Positions 38,346-47,601 of a stretch of 64,000 nt of DNA are shown piece after piece. The DNA is from Herbaspirillum sp. Sphag64. GTDB lineage: Bacteria > Pseudomonadota > Gammaproteobacteria > Burkholderiales > Burkholderiaceae_D. The stretch's first letter is position 1. Every line of letters begins with the position of its first letter. A program made the position numbers and the translations under genes. The notes under the pieces were generated by a model. It was given only the letters and a program-made list of their open reading frames with translations. It ran no database searches and was not told where the DNA came from. Location: the NCBI RefSeq assembly GCF_014192645.1, contig NZ_JACHYE010000011.1, forward strand, positions 1-64,000, read 5' to 3'.

Positions 38346-39032
38346 TTACTTGGCCGGTACTGGTGCCAGCGTCTCGTGGTTGCTCTTGGCACGTGCGGGT
38401 GCCTTGTGCACCATCGTGTAGGCATAGTCCACACCCATACCATAGGCACCGGAATGCTCACGCACAATATCCATCACGGCTGCATAGGTCTCTTTACGGG
38501 CCCAGTCGCGTTGCCATTCCAGCATGACCTGTTGCCAGGTCATTGGTACTACGCCGGCCTGAATCATGCGTTGCATGGCGTAGTCATGCGCTTCTTTTGA
38601 GGTACCGCCGGAAGCATCGGCCACCATGTAGATTTCATAACCACCTTCGGCCATCGCACACAGCGCGAAGGTGTTGTTGCACACTTCAGTCCACAGACCA
38701 GAGACGATCACCTTCTTGCGGCCGTTGGCGGCCAGCGCGTCACGCACTTTTTGGTCATCCCATGAATTCATCGAGCTGCGTTCCAGAATATCCTTGCCCG
38801 GGAAGACATCAAGCAATTCTGGATAGGTATGACCAGAGAAGCTCTCCGTTTCGACCGTCGTGATGATACTTGGGATCGAAAATGCCTTGGCCGCCTTGGC
38901 CAGTGCAACGGTATTGTTTTTGAGTACCTGACGATCCATCGATTGCACACCAAACGCCATTTGTGGCTGCTGATCGATAAAGATGATCTGACAGTTCTCA
39001 GGAGTCAATACTTCGAGCTTGGGGTTGGTCAT
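38346..39032 (-). CDS. Isochorismatase-family cysteine hydrolase (YcaC-like)
   Basis: The 228-residue cysteine hydrolase has the isochorismatase fold. The triad Asp is in IIFIDQQPQMAFGV, the Lys lies in the region around FPGKDILERSSMNSWDD, and the nucleophile Cys is in VIVSGLWTEVCNNTFALCA. The pattern fits YcaC-like octameric enzymes better than isochorismatase proper, because no carrier domain or siderophore genes are present. The 3' end is followed by the two XapX genes, suggesting one unit. The start faces a divergent amidohydrolase gene across a 363-bp control region. The substrate is unknown. Confidence 0.88.
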   Translation of the reverse strand: MTNPKLEVLTPENCQIIFIDQQPQMAFGVQSMDRQVLKNNTVALAKAAKAFSIPSIITTVETESFSGHTYPELLDVFPGKDILERSSMNSWDDQKVRDALAANGRKKVIVSGLWTEVCNNTFALCAMAEGGYEIYMVADASGGTSKEAHDYAMQRMIQAGVVPMTWQQVMLEWQRDWARKETYAAVMDIVREHSGAYGMGVDYAYTMVHKAPARAKSNHETLAPVPAK

Positions 39033-39395
39033 TTTGTAGTCCTCATTAGGTCATTGAAAGATGTGACACAGGCATGACACATGACTGTGACAAGCGTTGC
39101 GCAAACGACAATGGAGGCAGCCTCGCTGCATGTTTGTGTATCGTGCAGGCGACAGTGTTTGGGATGCGCAGGTGACAGCAGTGCGGCATTGCGACCATTA
39201 TCGAAGTCCGATAATAGGTGCGATGGATAAGGTGAACCATTATCCGTTCGTATAACTGGACGCGCAGTCTGATCTTTCGCACACTGCGTCCATCCCACAT
39301 GCTGTCTCGACAGCTTGCAACGTCGGGAGCGCGTTGTCCGACTCGATCAAGACTGCCGGGTTGGCTTTACAGACCGTGTTATTCAGGAGTTCACC
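39033..39395. promoter_or_regulatory. Divergent control region with LysR-type operator candidate
   Basis: This 363-bp gene-free region lies between two divergent units. At 39197-39215 sits a perfect inverted repeat ATTATCG-AAGTC-CGATAAT containing ATC-N9-GAT, the classic form of a LysR-type regulator box. No lysR gene lies within the window. No other motif stands out. Confidence 0.5.
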
Positions 39396-41255
39396 ATGTC
39401 CCAAACGATGACGTCTGATCTGATTCTCATCAACGGAAAATTTCATACCGTCGACCGCCAAAATCCCTTGGCCAGTGCGGTTGCCATTAGTCAGGGAAAG
39501 TTCGTTGAGGTAGGCGATGCCGAGTCAGTCATGCGCTACAAGAGCGCGACGACCAAGGTGATTGATTTGGGTGGCCGTACTGCTGTACCGGGCCTGAATG
39601 ACTCGCACCTGCATCTGATCCGTGGTGGCCTGAATTACAACCTGGAGTTGCGTTGGGAAGGGGTTCCATCACTGGCTGATGCGCTGCGCTTGCTCAAGGA
39701 GCAGGCTGACCGGACACCAAGTCCGCAATGGGTGCGCGTAGTCGGTGGCTGGACCGAGTTCCAGTTTGCTGAGCGCCGCATGCCAACGTTGGAAGAGCTC
39801 AACGCAGCAGCACCTGACACGCCTGTCTTTGTGTTGCATCTGTATGACCGCGCATTGCTCAATCGCGCTGCCTTGCAAGCAGTTGGCTACACCAAAGATA
39901 CACCGAATCCACCGGGTGGTGAAATTCAGCGTGATAAGAGCGGTAACCCGACCGGCATGCTCATCGCCAAACCAAATGCCATGATTCTGTACGCCACGCT
40001 GGCCAAGGGGCCGACCTTGCCGCGAGAGTATCAGGTCAACTCCACGCGTCAATTCATGCGAGAACTCAATCGGCTTGGCGTGACCAGTGCAATCGATGCC
40101 GGCGGCGGCTTCCAGAACTACCCTGAGGATTACGCCATCATCGATCAGCTGGCACGAGACGGGCAGTTGACCTTGCGCATTGCCTACAATCTGTTCACCC
40201 AACGCAAGGGCGCTGAGCTGGAAGATTTCCAGAAATGGACCGAAATGGTATCGCCGGGTACGGGTGATGATTTTTATCGCCATAACGGTGCTGGTGAAAT
40301 GCTGGTCTTTTCTGCAGCAGACTTCGAAGACTTCCTCGAGCCACGGCCTGATCTGGCACCCGGCATGGAAGATGAGCTCGAGCGCGTGGTGCGTCATCTG
40401 GTAGCCAACCGCTGGCCGTTTCGTCTACATGCGACTTACAACGAATCGATCGAACGCATGCTCGATGTCTTTGAGAAGGTCAATCGCGATATTTCCTTTG
40501 ACGGCTTACATTGGCTCTTTGATCACGCCGAAACCATCACGCCGAAAAACATCGAGCGGGTACGGGCACTTGGCGGCGGTATTGCAATTCAGCATCGCAT
40601 GGCGTTTCAGGGCGAATATTTTGTTGAACGCTATGGTGCCGAGGCCGCCGCCAATACGCCACCGGTAGCAACCATGCTAGAGATGGGGGTACCGGTCGGC
40701 GGTGGCACCGATGCCACTCGGGTTGCCAGTTATAACCCGTGGACAGCGCTCTATTGGCTGGTCTCCGGGCGCACCGTGGGTGGTTTGAAACTGGTTGATA
40801 CCGCGGCCCGTCTCTCACGTGATACTGCGCTCGAATTGTGGACCGCCGGGAGCGCCTGGTTTTCCAGCGAACAGGACAAGAAAGGCCGGATCAAGGTTGG
40901 TCAGTTGGCCGACGTAGCCGTGCTCAGTGCTGATTTTTTCGCCATTCATGAAGATGCCATCAAGTCCCTGGAATCGGTGATGACGATCGTCGATGGCAAG
41001 GTGGTCTATGCCGACGCTGAATTCTCGCATCATGGACCTGCTGCCATTCCCGTCTTGCCAGACTGGTCACCCGTTGCCAAGGTACCTGGACACTACCGTG
41101 CTGTTCCTGCCAGTCAGCGTAGTTTGCCCCATATCTGCGCGGGTGCCTGCGGCGTCCATGGACACAGCCACGACAAGGCCCGCAAGTCCAGCGTGCCAGT
41201 GTCGAGTCACACCGGATTCTGGGGCGCGCTGGGTTGCAGCTGCTTTGCCTTCTGA
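39396..41255 (+). CDS. Amidohydrolase family protein (YtcJ-like)
   Basis: The 619-residue metal-dependent hydrolase is of the YtcJ/ExeN-like amidohydrolase-3 group. It opens with the small beta domain (LILINGKFHTVDRQNPLASA). The first metal motif GLNDSHLHLIRGG follows, and the late DWS-type beta domain returns at LADVAVLSADFF. The Lys/His motifs in FRLHATYNES and LFDHAETI suit the family. The last ~50 residues are Cys/His-containing (CAGACGVHGHSHDKARK) and end hydrophobic (FWGALGCSCFAF), which is unusual. I chose the ATG at 39396 because CAGGAG lies 6 bases upstream. DoxX follows. Confidence 0.87.
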   Translation: MSQTMTSDLILINGKFHTVDRQNPLASAVAISQGKFVEVGDAESVMRYKSATTKVIDLGGRTAVPGLNDSHLHLIRGGLNYNLELRWEGVPSLADALRLLKEQADRTPSPQWVRVVGGWTEFQFAERRMPTLEELNAAAPDTPVFVLHLYDRALLNRAALQAVGYTKDTPNPPGGEIQRDKSGNPTGMLIAKPNAMILYATLAKGPTLPREYQVNSTRQFMRELNRLGVTSAIDAGGGFQNYPEDYAIIDQLARDGQLTLRIAYNLFTQRKGAELEDFQKWTEMVSPGTGDDFYRHNGAGEMLVFSAADFEDFLEPRPDLAPGMEDELERVVRHLVANRWPFRLHATYNESIERMLDVFEKVNRDISFDGLHWLFDHAETITPKNIERVRALGGGIAIQHRMAFQGEYFVERYGAEAAANTPPVATMLEMGVPVGGGTDATRVASYNPWTALYWLVSGRTVGGLKLVDTAARLSRDTALELWTAGSAWFSSEQDKKGRIKVGQLADVAVLSADFFAIHEDAIKSLESVMTIVDGKVVYADAEFSHHGPAAIPVLPDWSPVAKVPGHYRAVPASQRSLPHICAGACGVHGHSHDKARKSSVPVSSHTGFWGALGCSCFAF

Positions 41256-41294
41256 TATAGATGAAAACAAGCCTATAAAAAGCGATACATTCCT

Positions 41295-41702
41295 ATGAAA
41301 AAATTACTCGCCCTCGTTGATACCCCTTGGATTGATCAAGGACTGTTGTTCTTGCGTCTGAGCGGCAGCTTCATGCTGTTTTATGTGCACGGCTTACCCA
41401 AGGTACTGCACTACGCCAACGAGTTGCAGCATATTGAAGACCCGTTCGGCTTTGGCCCGCATCTCAGTCTGTGGGCCGCCATCATTGCAGAGTTCATCTG
41501 CCCGTTGATGATTGCGTCAGGTGTCCTGGTCAGACTGGCGTGTCTGCCAATCATTGGTGTGTTGCTCATCGCTATGTTTGCGGTACATCCGGATTGGAGC
41601 GTGGCAGAAGGCCAGTTCGGCTGGCTATTGCTGCTGATCTTTATCAGTATCGCTCTGTGTGGCCCCGGGAAGTATCGCTTCTCTGCATTACCGAAGTCAT
41701 AA
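41295..41702 (+). CDS. DoxX-family membrane protein
   Basis: The 135-residue protein has about four membrane helices. The DoxX pattern is visible in LLFLRLSGSFMLFYVHGLPK and in AIIAEFICPLMIASGVLVR. DoxX proteins are often linked to thiol/redox stress or serve as small redox-complex subunits. It starts 40 bp after the amidohydrolase and is followed 56 bp later by an alpha/beta hydrolase, so the three are probably co-transcribed. Confidence 0.86.
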   Translation: MKKLLALVDTPWIDQGLLFLRLSGSFMLFYVHGLPKVLHYANELQHIEDPFGFGPHLSLWAAIIAEFICPLMIASGVLVRLACLPIIGVLLIAMFAVHPDWSVAEGQFGWLLLLIFISIALCGPGKYRFSALPKS

Positions 41703-41757
41703 AACGAAGAATTTTTCTCCCTAGTTGCAGCACCATTCAAATAAAGGAACAGAGATC

Positions 41758-42579
41758 ATGAGCACATTGACCACACGTGACGGTACCGAAATTTATTACA
41801 AAGACTGGGGCCATGGGCAACCTGTCGTTTTCAGCCATGGCTGGCCGCTTGACGGTGACATGTGGGAATACCAGATGAATTTTCTGGCCGAACGTGGCTA
41901 TCGTGTGATTGCTTATGATCGCCGTGGCTTTGGTCGTTCCAGTCAGCCATGGGATGGCTACAACTACGATACCTTTGCCGATGACTTGGCACAGTTGCTT
42001 GAGAGGCTCGATCTGAAGGAAGTTACCCTGGTCGGCTTTTCCATGGGCGGTGGCGATGTGGCGCGTTACATTGGCCGGTTTGGCACGACACGTGTGGCAA
42101 AGGTCGTGTTGCTTGGCGCCGTGACACCTATCTTCGGCAAGACCCAGGACCATCCACAAGGCGTTGACAAGGCTGTCTTTGACGGCATCAAGCAAGGTTT
42201 GCGTGCAGATCGCGCGCAGTTTTTGAGCGATTTCAGCACCCCGTTCTTCGGCACCAATCGGCCTGGTCACAAGGTCTCTCAAGGCGTATTGGCGCAAACG
42301 TTTAATATCGCCATGCTGGCTTCCATCAAGGGGACGCTCGATTGTGTCACTGCGTTTTCGGAAACGGACTTCCGCGCTGACCTGAAAGGCTTCAATGTGC
42401 CAACACTGGTCATTCATGGTGATGACGATCAAATCGTGCCGCTGGAAGCCACCGGCAAACTGGCCGCAGAATTGGTTCCAGGTGCGAAGTTGAAAGTCTA
42501 CGCTGGTGCACCGCACGCGCTGGCCTTCACGCATAAGGATCTGCTCAATGAAGATTTGTTGTCCTTCCTCAAATCCTGA
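41758..42579 (+). CDS. Alpha/beta hydrolase (non-haem chloroperoxidase/esterase type)
   Basis: The 273-residue cytosolic hydrolase has the oxyanion region [16 protein letters not shown], the nucleophile elbow GFSMGGGD, the acid in HGDDDQIVP, and the His in [10 protein letters not shown]. This set is typical of arylesterase/cofactor-free haloperoxidase enzymes. I chose the ATG at 41758 because AAAGGAAC lies 7-10 bases upstream. It lies after doxX and before dps, within a run that looks stress related. The substrate is unknown. Confidence 0.9.
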   Translation: MSTLTTRDGTEIYYKDWGHGQPVVFSHGWPLDGDMWEYQMNFLAERGYRVIAYDRRGFGRSSQPWDGYNYDTFADDLAQLLERLDLKEVTLVGFSMGGGDVARYIGRFGTTRVAKVVLLGAVTPIFGKTQDHPQGVDKAVFDGIKQGLRADRAQFLSDFSTPFFGTNRPGHKVSQGVLAQTFNIAMLASIKGTLDCVTAFSETDFRADLKGFNVPTLVIHGDDDQIVPLEATGKLAAELVPGAKLKVYAGAPHALAFTHKDLLNEDLLSFLKS

Positions 42580-42605
42580 GTTCTTTGCTCACTGAAAGGA
42601 ACGTC

Positions 42606-43133
42606 ATGGATAAGGACAGACAGCACGCTGCTCAGCAGCACCGCCGCGCCCCGCTTATCACGCCGAGCTTGCTCGGCAGTGAGGCGGTCAGGGATATATC
42701 TGCTGGTCTGAATGCCTTGCTGGCGGATATCTTTGCCTTGTATCTCAAGACCAAAAATTTCCACTGGCATATGTCGGGACCGTATTTTCGAGATTATCAC
42801 CTGCTGCTCGACGAGCAGGCTAACCAGATTATCGCCATCGCGGATCTGGTTGCCGAGCGGGTTCGCAAGATTGGCGGGACGACCTTGCGCTCGACCGGGC
42901 ATATCGCTGAGTTACAGCGGCTGTCCGACAATGACGCTGATTACGTGACCGCTACCGATATGCTCGCAGAATTGCGGGAAGACAATATCCGGCTGGCGGG
43001 ATTCATGCGGGTGACCCATGCGCTATGTGATGAATACGCTGATATTGCTACTGCCAGTCTGCTGGAAAACTGGATCGACGAAGCCGAGCAACGTACCTGG
43101 TTTTTGTTCGAATCTGGCCGTCATCCCTCTTAA
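42606..43133 (+). CDS. dps: Dps-family DNA-binding ferritin-like protein
   Basis: Dps forms a 12-mer that oxidises and stores iron with peroxide and protects DNA. The 175-residue protein has the ferroxidase residues in KNFHWHMSGPYFRDYHLLLD and a downstream EQANQIIAIADLVAERVRKI helix with the second ligand set. The N-terminal tail is basic and Gln/His-rich (DKDRQHAAQQHRRAPL), suiting DNA contact. GAAAGGAAC precedes the ATG. It follows the alpha/beta hydrolase by 26 bp. A role in oxidative stress is established for the family. Confidence 0.92.
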   Translation: MDKDRQHAAQQHRRAPLITPSLLGSEAVRDISAGLNALLADIFALYLKTKNFHWHMSGPYFRDYHLLLDEQANQIIAIADLVAERVRKIGGTTLRSTGHIAELQRLSDNDADYVTATDMLAELREDNIRLAGFMRVTHALCDEYADIATASLLENWIDEAEQRTWFLFESGRHPS

Positions 43134-43147
43134 GTAAATGGCAACCG

Positions 43148-43179
43148 CTGACAATTGTGCTCTCAACAACAATTGTCAG
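43148..43179. promoter_or_regulatory. 10-bp inverted repeat between dps and the DUF1275 gene
   Basis: CTGACAATTG (43148-43157) pairs with CAATTGTCAG (43170-43179) across a 12-base loop. There is no T-run, so it could be a weak terminator for dps or an operator for the next gene. Confidence 0.4.
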
Positions 43180-43299
43180 TGCTTTGCCCGTGTCGGTATC
43201 GCAGCAACGATAGATTCGCTGATGCTTACCCCTATGCCGTCATCAGTGATACTGTGTGGTCACTCTTCGCCATTCGCGTCAAACCAGAGATATGCCAGT

Positions 43300-43998
43300 A
43301 TGAATAAACAACAACGTGACCGCTTTCAGAGCATCAGTCTTTCCTTCCTTGCTGGATACGTCGATACCTTAGGATTTGTCGCCTTGTTCGGCTTGTTCAC
43401 TGCGCATGTGACGGGTAACTTCATTCTCATTGGTTCGGCGTTGGCCAATGCGTCGTCAGCCTCAATTTTGAGTAAATTTCTGGCGTTTCCGGCATTCATT
43501 GCGGGCGTCGCTGTTGCCCGGTTCCTGGTCTTGCGTGCCGAGCAACGGCAACGGCGGGCTTTGCCTCAGGTATTGCTGATGCAGTTCGCGCTGCTGGCAG
43601 GCTTTATGGCCATGGGGCTGCTTGCCACACCGATACCATCACAAGGCAATGACCTCTCACTGGCGGCAGGCTTGTTCGGCGCTGCGGCGATGGGGGTGCA
43701 CAGCGCAACCGGCAAGTTGTTGCTGGCACATCTGGCCCCCACGTCGATGATGACAGGTAATGTGACCCAGATTGTCATTGACCTCATTGATCTGGCCCTG
43801 GGCAATCGAGATACCGCAGTCACCGAGCGCTGCATCAAATTTTTCTGGACTATCCTGGCCTTTGGCGTCGGCGGTATTCTTGCTGCTTTCGGGTATATCG
43901 AGACAGGATTTTCAGCATTGCTGGTTCCGCTGCTCATTTTGCTGATTCTGCTTGGCGAGGACCGGCAACAGGCTGGCCGCATGGCGGTAAACGCATAA
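43300..43998 (+). CDS. DUF1275 (YoaK-like) integral membrane protein
   Basis: The 232-residue membrane protein has about six helices. The family's opening SFLAGYVDTLGFVALFGLFT, HVTGNFILIG segment and the later TSMMTGNVTQIVIDL repeat are visible. The frame opens further upstream at 43138, but those 54 residues are polar and unlike the family, so the ATG at 43300 is preferred. A transport role is suspected for the family but not shown. The gene lies 166 bp after dps. Confidence 0.86.
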   Translation: MNKQQRDRFQSISLSFLAGYVDTLGFVALFGLFTAHVTGNFILIGSALANASSASILSKFLAFPAFIAGVAVARFLVLRAEQRQRRALPQVLLMQFALLAGFMAMGLLATPIPSQGNDLSLAAGLFGAAAMGVHSATGKLLLAHLAPTSMMTGNVTQIVIDLIDLALGNRDTAVTERCIKFFWTILAFGVGGILAAFGYIETGFSALLVPLLILLILLGEDRQQAGRMAVNA

Positions 43999-44027
43999 GG
44001 CTCATCCCGGGGCTCTCGTGCAGGATG

Positions 44028-46460
44028 TCACGGTAAAAAATGCTCCTGTGCATGTGCCAGAATGCTGGCGACGGTGGTCGCCAGTTCATGTGCTGTAAAC
44101 GGTTTGGGAAGTATCGTCTCGACCAGATTAGGGAGATCGATATCAGCAGCGGTTTGACCGATATAACCGCTCATGAGAAGGGCGGGCAATGAGGCGCGTA
44201 TTGCACGCGCCTTCTGTATCAATGTCGATCCCGTCATGGTCGGCATACGTTCATCGGTGAGTAACAGATCATAGGCAAACGGTTGTTTACGGATGGCATC
44301 AAGCGCAGCCCGGGCTGACGTGAATTCACTCACCGTGTAACCAAGTCGACCGAGTGTTTCTGCAGTCATTGTGACGAGTGCGGCTTCATCGTCGACGATC
44401 AGGATATGTTGATTGCGACCTAATGGTAGAGAGCGATTTACAGTACATTTTGTTTCCGCGCAGGTGCTCGAGCGGGGCAGATATACCGAAAAATTACTAC
44501 CCGCGTCAGCACTACTGCTTACCTCGATCACACCACTCAGATCGGAGACAATGCCATGTACCAGCGACAGGCCAAGACCTGTGCCGACACCGATTTCCTT
44601 GGTGGTAAAAAACGGATCGAAAATGCGTTCCATCACATGCGGTGGAATTCCTTCGCCACTGTCCTTGACCTGTAGCTGCAAATAATCGCCTTCGGCAAGT
44701 ATTCCTGTAGTGACCACACGTGGTGTTGTCACTCGAAGCGGTTGCAGGGAAATCTGGAGAACACCGCCCAGAGGCATAGCTTGCACCGCATTGGTGGCCA
44801 GGTTCATGATCAATTGATGGACATGTGTCGGGTCACCCATGATGGCGGCATCACCAGCGCCAAGTTGCGGTTCGATGCGAACATTTTCTGGCAATGTGGA
44901 AGTAATCAAATCGATCGCCTCGCTCACCACTTCTTCGACACAGACTGGTACGGGCTCAATTTTATGGCTACGGCTAAATGAAAGGATGCGGTTAGCCAGC
45001 GCCCGTCCCCGTTGACTGGCGGACATGATGTTATTGAGGTCGCGTTGCAATCGTACGTTATCGGCCAGGTCATGCTGGGCCATCTCACCGTAGCCCATGA
45101 TGACGCCGAGAATGTTGTTGAAATCATGCGCAATGCCGCCGGCCAGGGTACCCAATGCTTCGAGTCGTCTTGATTGCTCCAGTGCAGCCTCGGTGCGCTT
45201 CTGTGTATCGATATCGCTGACCGATCCAGCCAGACGGGTAGGTACGCCCTCAGCATTACGGACACATGAGCCACAGATACGCACCCAGCGGTAACTGCCG
45301 TCACCATGCAAAATACGCCATTCGCCATCGTAGGCAGCAGCGGCATCGGCCAGGTATCGGTCAATCATCTGCATTTGCAAGGGGGCATCATCAGGATGCA
45401 GTTTGATCCGTTCGCGCCACTCCTGGCGGGGACGGATCGTTACACCCGGTTCCATCCCATAAATTCGCTGGGCGCGAATGGACATGAACATTTCATTTTT
45501 TTCGATATCCCAATCCCAGATTCCCTCCGCCGAGGCATCGGCTGCAAGAGAGAACCGCTCCTGAGAGGAACGTAGGGCAGCATCAATGCGCTTACGTTCA
45601 ACCGCAACGGCGATGAGATGCGTGAACTGTTCGATGATCGCCAGTTGCTGCTGTGAGGCAGGGCCAGGCTGACGTGCATGCAGGTTGAATGTACCGAGTG
45701 TTTCGCCATCAGAGGAAATGACCGGTGTGATGAAACAGGCCCGCAGACCATGTTTCAACGCCAGCTCCCGATAGACCGGCCAGGAATAGTCATTGGCAAT
45801 ATCCATGATGGCGATCGTCTTCGCACCGTCCAAGGCGAAACTGCAGGGAAAGGCATCAGGTCCAAACTGATCGCCATCAATGGCCTGGGAAAACGTCGCT
45901 GGTAAATTCGGCGTCACGGTGTGTATCAGACGGTTGTCATCCTCAGCCATCAAGCCAATGGTGACGAGCGACTCAGGGGAAATCTGATCTACGATGGCAC
46001 ACATTCTTTCGAGGAATAATGAAGTGCTGCTGCCACGAGCAATCATTTCGAGCAGCGCCTTTTCACCGGCAAGTAGTGCCTCTGCACAGATCAGATCTTC
46101 AATATCGGTTGTTTGTCCATGCCATTTGATGATCTTGCCCGCGCGGTCACACATTGGTAGTGCGCGTGTCAGAAACCACCGATAGGAACCATCAAAGCGA
46201 CGCAGGCGTGCCTTCATTTCCCCCGATGTCCCTGTCACGAGTAGCTTGTTCCATATGCTCAGCAGTGGCGGTAGATCGTCGGGGTGGATCGTCTCCATCC
46301 AGCCATCACCAGTGGCCTTCTCATGTGTCAGACCGGTATACCCCAGCCAGGGAACATTGAAGAAGTCAATATATCCATCTGGATTGGCAGTCCAGATCAT
46401 GCCAGGGACATGGTCAACAATCATGGTCATGGGGGATGTTTCAAAGGATAGAGGGGTCAA
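44028..46460 (-). CDS. Hybrid sensor histidine kinase (PAS-GAF-PAS-HisKA-HATPase-REC)
   Basis: The 810-residue cytosolic hybrid kinase has no membrane helix. In order it has a PAS domain (about 12-125), a GAF domain (about 140-288), a second PAS/PAC domain (about 297-425), HisKA with His445 in GGIAHDFNNILGV, an ATPase domain (about 545-665; N box NLATNAVQA, G boxes DSGEGIP and GTGLGLSLVHG), and a C-terminal receiver (685-805) with Asp736 (TDERMP) and Lys786. Its start overlaps the end of the OmpR-type regulator gene by 4 bases, so the two form a coupled pair. Cytosolic PAS/GAF input suggests a redox, gas, light or small-molecule signal. Confidence 0.93.
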   Translation of the reverse strand: MTPLSFETSPMTMIVDHVPGMIWTANPDGYIDFFNVPWLGYTGLTHEKATGDGWMETIHPDDLPPLLSIWNKLLVTGTSGEMKARLRRFDGSYRWFLTRALPMCDRAGKIIKWHGQTTDIEDLICAEALLAGEKALLEMIARGSSTSLFLERMCAIVDQISPESLVTIGLMAEDDNRLIHTVTPNLPATFSQAIDGDQFGPDAFPCSFALDGAKTIAIMDIANDYSWPVYRELALKHGLRACFITPVISSDGETLGTFNLHARQPGPASQQQLAIIEQFTHLIAVAVERKRIDAALRSSQERFSLAADASAEGIWDWDIEKNEMFMSIRAQRIYGMEPGVTIRPRQEWRERIKLHPDDAPLQMQMIDRYLADAAAAYDGEWRILHGDGSYRWVRICGSCVRNAEGVPTRLAGSVSDIDTQKRTEAALEQSRRLEALGTLAGGIAHDFNNILGVIMGYGEMAQHDLADNVRLQRDLNNIMSASQRGRALANRILSFSRSHKIEPVPVCVEEVVSEAIDLITSTLPENVRIEPQLGAGDAAIMGDPTHVHQLIMNLATNAVQAMPLGGVLQISLQPLRVTTPRVVTTGILAEGDYLQLQVKDSGEGIPPHVMERIFDPFFTTKEIGVGTGLGLSLVHGIVSDLSGVIEVSSSADAGSNFSVYLPRSSTCAETKCTVNRSLPLGRNQHILIVDDEAALVTMTAETLGRLGYTVSEFTSARAALDAIRKQPFAYDLLLTDERMPTMTGSTLIQKARAIRASLPALLMSGYIGQTAADIDLPNLVETILPKPFTAHELATTVASILAHAQEHFLP

Positions 46461-47194
46461 AATAGCGCCTCCGGTTCTGCAGTAAACAGGTAACCCAAGC
46501 CACGCTCCGTCTTGATCAGCGGCGTTGCGCTATCGGGCAGTTCAAGTTTCTTTCTCAGACGGCCAATCTGCACATCAATGGCACGATCGTAGACCTCGTT
46601 GTTGTGCATACGTGAGAGATCGAGCAGTTTGTCACGCGATAGTATTGTGAGGGGCGAGGTCAGAAATGCGGCAAGCAAATTGAATTCGGTATTGCTCAGC
46701 GCGATCTGCTGGCCCGTGGGTGTTGTCAGACGGCGTAAGCGTACATTGAGCTCCCATCCGGCGAACCGATAGCCGCGCAGTCTGGACAGGCCTTCGGCAA
46801 CGGTTTCGCGTGCCCTGGCCCGACGCAACAGTGCGCGCACCCGGGCCAACAGTTCACGTGGAGAAAAAGGTTTGGTCAGATAATCATCGGCGCCGATTTC
46901 CAGCCCCATGACACGATCCGCCTCATGCAGACGTGCTGTCAGCATAATGATGGGCATATCGGAATTCTGACGTAGCCGACTGGCAATCTGCATGCCATCT
47001 TCACCGGGTAGCTTCAGATCCAGGATCAACAGATCAACCGACGCGCTCTTCAATACCTCATCAAGTTGTCTGCCATCGGCCAATGCCGTGACTTTAATTG
47101 CCTGATCACCGAGATAATCAACGATCAATTCCCGAATGCCGGGATCGTCATCAACCACGACGACATGAATGGATTCTTGTGCAGGTATTTTCAT
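46457..47194 (-). CDS. OmpR/PhoB-family response regulator
   Basis: The 245-residue DNA-binding response regulator has a receiver domain (about 8-122) with acidic pocket VVVVDDDPG, phospho-acceptor Asp59 (LILDLKLPGEDG) and Lys108 (TKPFSP). The winged helix (about 135-240) ends in the KTERGLGYLF hairpin. I chose the ATG at 47194 (MKIPAQES), preceded by GGAAAC; the frame extends another 31 codons upstream without family similarity. It is the first gene of a pair with the hybrid kinase and presumably is its target. Confidence 0.93.
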   Translation of the reverse strand: MKIPAQESIHVVVVDDDPGIRELIVDYLGDQAIKVTALADGRQLDEVLKSASVDLLILDLKLPGEDGMQIASRLRQNSDMPIIMLTARLHEADRVMGLEIGADDYLTKPFSPRELLARVRALLRRARARETVAEGLSRLRGYRFAGWELNVRLRRLTTPTGQQIALSNTEFNLLAAFLTSPLTILSRDKLLDLSRMHNNEVYDRAIDVQIGRLRKKLELPDSATPLIKTERGLGYLFTAEPEALF

Positions 47195-47601
47195 TATTAT
47201 GGTTTCCATTAACTGGTAAGCGAGAGAAATTCCCCCATCCAGAGTGCAACGGATCACGTGCGCACTCTGGCACCTCCTGCTACGCATGTGCTACAGCGTC
47301 GACCGTATAGGTGTTTCTCGGCAGTCGACATGCATATGCCTTAGCGATGCATTCTATTCACTTTATTTGTGCGATGCATCCTACGCGGCCATTATGTGTC
47401 AAATGACATAAATGGCCGGGATTTTGTCATACGCATATGAATTTACATCGCTATGATCAGCGTCAAGATAACCAAGAATATCGGGCTGATAGTGGTGAAC
47501 GGCCACGCAAGAAAGGCTGGCGTGGGGAAATCGCATTTTCGGGTATTTCACGCTCCCAGAAGCACTGTTCGTGGCAATAATGTCAGTGGAGGGCAGGAAG
47601 T
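47195..47601. promoter_or_regulatory. Divergent regulatory region between two response-regulator genes
   Basis: About 400 bp lack a gene. Two direct repeats GCGATGCATYCTA lie at 47344-47356 and 47371-47383, 27 bp apart. Just right of them, at 47386-47418, is a long imperfect palindrome: CGGCCATTATGT and ACATAAATGGCCG around a TGTCAAATGACA core. Either could be the site of the OmpR-type regulator (repeated half-sites) or of the FixJ-type regulator (palindrome). Confidence 0.5.

Noticed and set aside
39196-39216. Rho-independent terminator
   Set aside because: The dyad lies between divergent starts and lacks a T-run; it suits an operator.
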